Below are positions 41,514 through 45,818 of a stretch of DNA of 45,818 nt, piece after piece. The DNA lies in NCBI GenBank assembly GCA_021413885.1, contig JAIOPM010000008.1, positions 1-45,818 on the forward strand, given 5' to 3'. Below the pieces are notes generated by a model, which searched no databases, was not told the origin of the DNA, and saw only the letters and a list, made by a program, of their open reading frames with translations. This stretch comes from Planctomycetota bacterium. Lineage in GTDB: Bacteria > Planctomycetota > UBA1135 > GCA-002686595. The translations under genes were made by a program, and so were the position numbers. Every line of letters starts with the position of its first letter. The first letter of the stretch is position 1.

Positions 41514-43423
41514 TGCGGTGCGACGACTTGCGTTGTCCGCGCTGCGGCGCGGAGCTCGCGTTCGAAGGCGATGCGCTCGCGTGCGGAGGTTGCGGAGCTC
41601 GTCATCCATTGATCGACGGCGTCGCCGACTTGCGCGGCGATCGCGAACGCCCGCGCGAGCCGTCACCCGCCGCCGCGGCGCCGCTCGACGACGCACTCGC
41701 GCGCCTCGGCCGCGGAGAACCGTTCAAGGCCGCGCTCGAGCGACTGCTGCTCGATCTCGACGACGCGGCGGCGGAGCGTTTGATGCTCCTTTTGCGCGAG
41801 GGTCGCGGCGCGTGGCATCCGTTGGCGCGCGCGCGCGGCGGAAGCGTCTTGTTGCTCGCCAACGCTCTCTCCGGCGCGGCGGTGCCGCTCGCCGCGGCGG
41901 GCTTCGACGTCACCGTCGTCGATCCGTGCGTTGCGCGCGCGCGTTTCGGCGAGCACCGCAATCGCGCGCTCGGACGCGGCACGCGGACGCTGGTCGCCGG
42001 CGACGTTGCGCGCTTGCCGTTCGCAGACGCGAGCTTCGACCTCGTCGTGCAGGAGAACGGCGTGCCCGGCGCGGCGAACGAGTTCGCGCATTCGCTCGAC
42101 GAGTGTCGACGCGTCGCGCGCGGCGAGGTCGTGTTGATCGCCGACAATCGACTCGGCTACAAGCGTTCGGCCGGACGGCGCGGCGCGTTTCACGTGCCGA
42201 GTCCCGCAGTGTGGTTGCGCGACGTGCTCGCGCCGCGGCGCGGCGAGCGCACGCTCGGCGGCTATCGCGCGTTGCTCGCGCGCGACGGCTTCGCGCGGCC
42301 GCGCGCCTTCGCGCTCTATCCGCATTCGCGCGAGTTCGCGCACGTCGTCGCGCTCGACGACGAATGGCCGAAGCTCTCGATCGGTCCGAAGGAACGCCGC
42401 AATCGCCTGAAGATCGTCGCCGACCGCGCGGGACTCTTTCCGCTCTTCACGCCGTCGTACGCGCTCTTCGCGAGTCGCGCGGAACGCGAGCGACCGCGCG
42501 TCGAGCGCGTGCTCGACGAACTCGCGCAACGAGTCGGCGAGCCGCGGCCCCGCGTCGAACAGTGGATCGCGACCCGCGGCAACACGATCGTGTGGTTGTG
42601 CGCGACGAGCGACGACGTGAACGCGCCGAGCGGTCGTTGGTGCGTCCACGTGCCGCTGTCGCCGCAACAACGCGAGCAGGTCGAACGCCACCACGCGACG
42701 CTCGCCGAATTCGCGACGCGTTTCCCGAGCGTTCCGGTTCCCGAGCCGTTGTTCGTCGGCGAGATCGACGGGCTCTTCCTCGCGTGCGAACGTCGGCTCG
42801 GCGGCTTGACCGCGCCGCAGTTGACCGGCGATCACGGCGCCGCCGCACGGATGTTCGCGGAGACGGCGACGCACCTCGCGCGGCTCGTCGTCGCGCCGGC
42901 GACGCCGCTCGATCGCGCGGGCTTCGACGAAGTGATCGGCGCGAAATGCGAGCTCGTCGCGCGTTTCGCGGCGGTCGAGTCGACGCGGCGCGCGATCGAC
43001 GCGTTGCGCGGCGAACTGGAGCGCGAGCTCGTCGGCGTGCCGCTCCCGCGCGTCCGCTATCACGCCGATCTGCGCTCGAAGCACGTGCAGGTCGATGAGC
43101 ACGGCGGCGTCGTCGGTTTCCTCGACTGGGGCTCGAGCGAGCCGTCCGGGCTGCCGTACTTCGACCTGCTGCACCTGATCACCCACGAGCGGAAGCAGGA
43201 GGCCGGACTCACCGCCGCCGCGGCGTGGCGCATCGTGCTCGGCGGCGACGGACTGCGTGTCCACGAGCGCACCGCTCTCGCGAACTATGCCGGCGCGCTC
43301 GGCCTCGACCGCCGGATCACCGCAGGGATCACGCGGCTCTACCCCATCCTGGTCGGCGCGATGGCCGAGCAGAACTGGGACTACAGCCGGCCGCGTTGGG
43401 TCCATCGACAGTTCGGGATCTGA
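41513..43423 (+). CDS. Zinc-ribbon/methyltransferase/APH-type kinase fusion
   Basis: 636 residues. Residues 1-40 form a zinc ribbon (CPRC at 8-11, CGGCG at 24-28) as in Trm112-like starts of methyltransferases. Residues about 110-250 resemble a class I SAM domain (GSVLLLANALSGAAVPLAAAG is split here; then FDVTVVDP, VARLPFADASFDLVVQE). From about 370 to the end is an aminoglycoside-phosphotransferase-like domain with HADLRSKHVQV where kinases have H-x-D-x4-N (His at the last position), and FLDWGSSEPSGLPYFDLL as the metal-binding block. Such a combined methyltransferase and small-molecule kinase is unusual. Substrate unknown. Good open frame; domain calls moderate. Confidence 0.72.
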   Translation: MRCDDLRCPRCGAELAFEGDALACGGCGARHPLIDGVADLRGDRERPREPSPAAAAPLDDALARLGRGEPFKAALERLLLDLDDAAAERLMLLLREGRGAWHPLARARGGSVLLLANALSGAAVPLAAAGFDVTVVDPCVARARFGEHRNRALGRGTRTLVAGDVARLPFADASFDLVVQENGVPGAANEFAHSLDECRRVARGEVVLIADNRLGYKRSAGRRGAFHVPSPAVWLRDVLAPRRGERTLGGYRALLARDGFARPRAFALYPHSREFAHVVALDDEWPKLSIGPKERRNRLKIVADRAGLFPLFTPSYALFASRAERERPRVERVLDELAQRVGEPRPRVEQWIATRGNTIVWLCATSDDVNAPSGRWCVHVPLSPQQREQVERHHATLAEFATRFPSVPVPEPLFVGEIDGLFLACERRLGGLTAPQLTGDHGAAARMFAETATHLARLVVAPATPLDRAGFDEVIGAKCELVARFAAVESTRRAIDALRGELERELVGVPLPRVRYHADLRSKHVQVDEHGGVVGFLDWGSSEPSGLPYFDLLHLITHERKQEAGLTAAAAWRIVLGGDGLRVHERTALANYAGALGLDRRITAGITRLYPILVGAMAEQNWDYSRPRWVHRQFGI

Positions 43424-43954
43424 GCGTCGCGCGCGGCCGCGAGGAGTTTGCGCGGGTGCCCGCAGCCGAAGCGGACCTCCGCGCCCGTGCCAGCTTTTCG
43501 GGAGCGACGAACGTCTCGCCCGCGGCCGGCTTCGCGGGACCGGCGCGCCCCGTATTGCGGGGTATCGCCGACTCGACGAGCGCGGCTCGATGAGACCAAG
43601 TCGCAGCTTGGACGGGCCGAAATCGGGCGGAGTCCGACGCAAATCTGCTCGGAACTGGCCGTCACGAATCGCTCGGGACGCTGATATTGCCAATGAACAC
43701 GGCCAAGTATTTGTGCGCGGAATACCCATTCTTGCGTATCCCAGGGCCGTTTTCCGAGCCGCGAACGGAGACGGACGCGCCGCGCGCGAGGTCCGCGGCC
43801 GGCGTGGAGCGAACCAACTAACACCTCCGTCAGATATTGCGGCGCATCCACGTTAGACTTCCCCTTCACCTCCAGACGGACCCCACGCATCGAACCGGAC
43901 GCACCTGCCGCGTTCGCACCGCGATCACCTCAACCCCCTAGCCCGAACCAGATC
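43424..43954. other. 531-bp intergenic stretch before the PKD-like gene
   Basis: No convincing open frame in either strand. TTAGAC near 43853-43858, followed by a leader of about 95 nt to the ATG at 43955, resembles GTAGAT near 45108-45113 before the second copy, so a promoter is probable here. A less GC-rich segment (about 43680-43740) stands out, but nothing in it could be identified. Confidence 0.4.
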
Positions 43955-44949
43955 ATGCGTACCCTCGCTCTGACTCTCACCACTCTCACGTTGGGCGCCG
44001 CGCCGGCGCTCGCCTTCCAAGGCGACGGCATCGCCAACCAACCGCCGGTCTGCAACAGCAACGGCCCGTACGTCTTCGAAGCCAACAACACGCCGGGCAC
44101 GACGACGACCGACATCGTCTTCTCTTCGGCCGGCACGTTCGATCCGGACGGCGACGCGCTCACCTACTTCTGGTTCGAAGAGTGCCCGGTCGCGTTCTTC
44201 GTCGACCCGACCTCCGCCACCCCGACGATGACCGTCGACATGGCTGCTTCGACCAGTTCACGGTCCAAGACACGCTGCCGCCGGTCCTCGCGGTTCCGGT
44301 CAACGTAAGTCTGATCTACGGTGACGACACGAGCCCGGGCGCGACGGGCACCGCGACCGCGACCGACAACGCCGACCCGGCGCCGGTCGTGACCTACTCG
44401 GACGTCTACACGCCGAACCCGATCGCGAATGGCTTCGAGGGCGTGATCACCCGCACCTGGACCGCGACCGACTACTGCGGTCACGTCACCACCGGCGTGC
44501 AGCTGATCAGCCTCTTCTCGCCCGCGCAAAGCGGCGGAACGAACTTCGACTTCAAGATCAGCTCGTGCCCGAACGTGCTCGATCGCGGAGCCCTGGGCAC
44601 CGCCAACCTCAACCTGCTGAGCACCTCGACGTTCAACGCGGCCAAGGTCGACAGCAGCACGCTGACGCTCCAACGCCGCTTCCCGACGACGGGTACGACC
44701 ATGTCGCTCGCCGGCAAGAAGTACACGACGGCCGACTACGGCAAGGTGACCGCCACGGACGCGAACCTCTGCAACAGCTCCGTGAAGGACAAGAAGATCG
44801 ACTTCCGCATCACGCTGCCGGAATCGGAAATCGTTTCGGGCCTCGGGCTCGCCAACGAAGCTCCGGGCACGGTGGTCGAGATCGCGATCGTCGGCCGCCT
44901 GACGACGGGTCAGTACTTCTTCCGTCGTGACTTCCTGACGGTTCAGTAG
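43955..44949 (+). pseudogene. Secreted PKD/Ig-like protein, copy 1, with a 64-bp out-of-frame deletion
   Basis: The ATG at 43955 starts a signal peptide (MRTLALTLTTLTLGAAPALA). PPVCNSNGPYVFEANNTPG and SAGTFDPDGDALTYFW then form a PKD-like domain. Compared with copy 2 (from 45213), 64 bp are missing after base 44245 (position 45510 in copy 2), so the frame shifts and the first frame ends at 44308. The downstream frame keeps CFDQFTVQDTLPPV, then TATDNADPAPVVTYSDV, an Ig-like/HYR-type repeat, and a C-terminal domain with ISSCPNVLDRGALG and FRITLPESEIVSGL, ending at 44949. As written the full protein is not made. A strong terminator follows. Surface or secreted adhesive or structural role is probable. 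Confidence 0.8.
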
Positions 44950-44973
44950 AACCAGGGTCGCAACGATCCACGC

Positions 44974-45014
44974 GCAGCGGGGTTCCTCGAGAGAGGAGCC
45001 CCGCTGCTTTTTTT
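44974..45014 (+). terminator. Rho-independent terminator after PKD copy 1
   Basis: A 15-bp GC stem, GCAGCGGGGTTCCTC with its near-perfect complement ending GCTGC, and a GAGA loop, is followed by seven T at 45008-45014. Textbook intrinsic terminator 24 bp after the stop. Confidence 0.9.
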
Positions 45015-45212
45015 CCGCCCGAGCCCGCGCGGAGCTGCATGCTGCTCCGAGCCTTGCGGCCCGGTTCGGGGTTAGTGCTTCCGCATCCGCCTCGCCGCGA
45101 CCGATGCGGTAGATTTCATGCGGGACTCCACAGCGCAGACCTTCCCCCGGCCGGACGCACCCGCGGCGTCCGCCGATCGATCAACCCAACCCTCTCAGCC
45201 CCGACCCGAATC

Positions 45213-45818
45213 ATGCGTACCCTCGCTCTCACCCTCACGTCCCTGACGTTGGGCGCCGCCCCGGCGCTCGCTTTCGACGGCGGCACCGACGGCGCCGTCA
45301 ATCACCCGCCCGTTTGCAACAGCAACGGCCCGTACGTCTTCGAAGCCAACAACACGCCGGGCACGACGACGACCGACATCGTCTTCTCCTCGGCCGGCAC
45401 GTTCGACCCGGACGGCGACGCGCTCACCTACTTCTGGTTCGAAGAGTGCCCGGTCGCGTTCTTCGTCGACCCGACCTCCGCGACGCCGACGATGACCGTC
45501 GACATGGCGGGCCAGTGCTCGGTGACCTGCAAGTTCGAATTGCGCGTCTTCGCCAACGGCCAATCGGCCAAGTGCTTCGACCAGTTCACGGTCCAAGACA
45601 CGCTGCCGCCGGTGCTCACCGTGCCGCCCGACCTCAACCTGATCTACGGCGACGACACGACCATCGGCGCCACCGGAACCGCGACCGCGACCGACAACGC
45701 CGACCCGGCGCCGGTCGTGACCTACTCGGACGTCTACACGCCGAACCCGATCCCGAACGGCTTCGAGGGCGTGATCACCCGCACCTGGACCGCGACCGAC
45801 TACTGCGGTCACGTCACC
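45213..45818 (+). CDS. Secreted PKD/Ig-like protein, copy 2 (partial, runs off the window)
   Basis: The ATG at 45213 opens 202 codons without a stop to the end of the window. It begins MRTLALTLTSLTLGAAPALA, then a short variable piece (FDGGTDGAVNHPP) and the same PKD domain as copy 1, nearly identical at the DNA level. GQCSVTCKFELRVFANGQSA and KCFDQFTVQDTLPPV contain the region that copy 1 lacks, so this copy shows the intact frame. The second domain begins NLIYGDDTTIGATGTATA. The C-terminus is not seen. Recent tandem duplication with copy 1; GTAGAT about 100 bp upstream and a similar leader indicate that the promoter was duplicated too. Confidence 0.88.
   Translation, partial: MRTLALTLTSLTLGAAPALAFDGGTDGAVNHPPVCNSNGPYVFEANNTPGTTTTDIVFSSAGTFDPDGDALTYFWFEECPVAFFVDPTSATPTMTVDMAGQCSVTCKFELRVFANGQSAKCFDQFTVQDTLPPVLTVPPDLNLIYGDDTTIGATGTATATDNADPAPVVTYSDVYTPNPIPNGFEGVITRTWTATDYCGHVT

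Noticed and set aside
43381..43890. Minus-strand 169-codon frame in the region before the PKD gene
   Set aside because: No motif, starts inside a non-coding stretch, no ribosome site, and its end overlaps the fusion gene.

Overview
The window is GC-rich, densely packed Gram-negative DNA. Secreted lipoproteins, secreted hydrolases, large YfhO and GT39 membrane proteins, HEAT/VWA and PKD/Ig-like surface proteins and a DUF2239 protein together suggest an uncultured Planctomycetota-like lineage. This is an inference; there is no rRNA or other phylogenetic marker in the window. No tRNA, rRNA, CRISPR array or complete IS was seen.

Layout. (1) 1-2585, minus: a fatty-acid/CoA operon with a broken zinc-type (MDR) oxidoreductase, an intact 3-hydroxybutyryl-CoA dehydrogenase and two small membrane proteins. 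(2) 2670-4780, plus: a DcsG-like ATP-grasp ligase and an exported aspartic-protease-like protein with a PDZ-like end. (3) 4904-6784, minus: a DUF262/DUF1524 (GmrSD-type) defence protein in lower-GC DNA, probably acquired. (4) 6901-7737: an enoyl-CoA hydratase. (5) 7740-12948: the most unusual region. Three tandem microgenes of 31-34 codons, each with its own promoter and terminator, encode near-identical peptides with invariant Cys20, Cys23 and Cys30. They diverge from a four-gene operon: a degenerate ATP-grasp-like protein, a radical SAM/SPASM enzyme, an intact ATP-grasp ligase and a GrdB-like CxxC protein. I interpret this as an undescribed RiPP (post-translationally modified peptide) locus. 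A 217-bp MITE-like element with a 5-bp target duplication sits between the first two peptide units. (6) 13009-34566: secreted metallopeptidase-like and amidase proteins, then an envelope and surface-glycan region (SGNH hydrolase, YfhO, a glutaminase/N-acetyl-sugar amidotransferase fusion, GT2, two GT39-type transferases, a flippase), with a histidine kinase, DUF2239, HEAT-VWA, a 5'-nucleotidase-like lipoprotein and a degenerate type III PKS-like protein. (7) 34655-43423: two small BamE-like lipoproteins, a prolyl oligopeptidase lipoprotein, a carboxypeptidase-regulatory-domain protein split by an in-frame TGA, a nitrilase-family hydrolase, a membrane protein and a methyltransferase-kinase fusion. 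(8) 43955-end: two tandem copies of a secreted PKD/Ig-like protein gene; the first lacks 64 bp and is out of frame, the second runs off the window.

Three genes (the MDR oxidoreductase, the radical SAM enzyme and the first PKD copy) each appear to lack an internal stretch of roughly 60-130 bp that breaks the frame. This repeated pattern could be real decay or an assembly fault, and it matters for judging whether the RiPP locus is functional. Several genes have a -10-like hexamer 6-7 nt before the ATG, which suggests leaderless transcripts.
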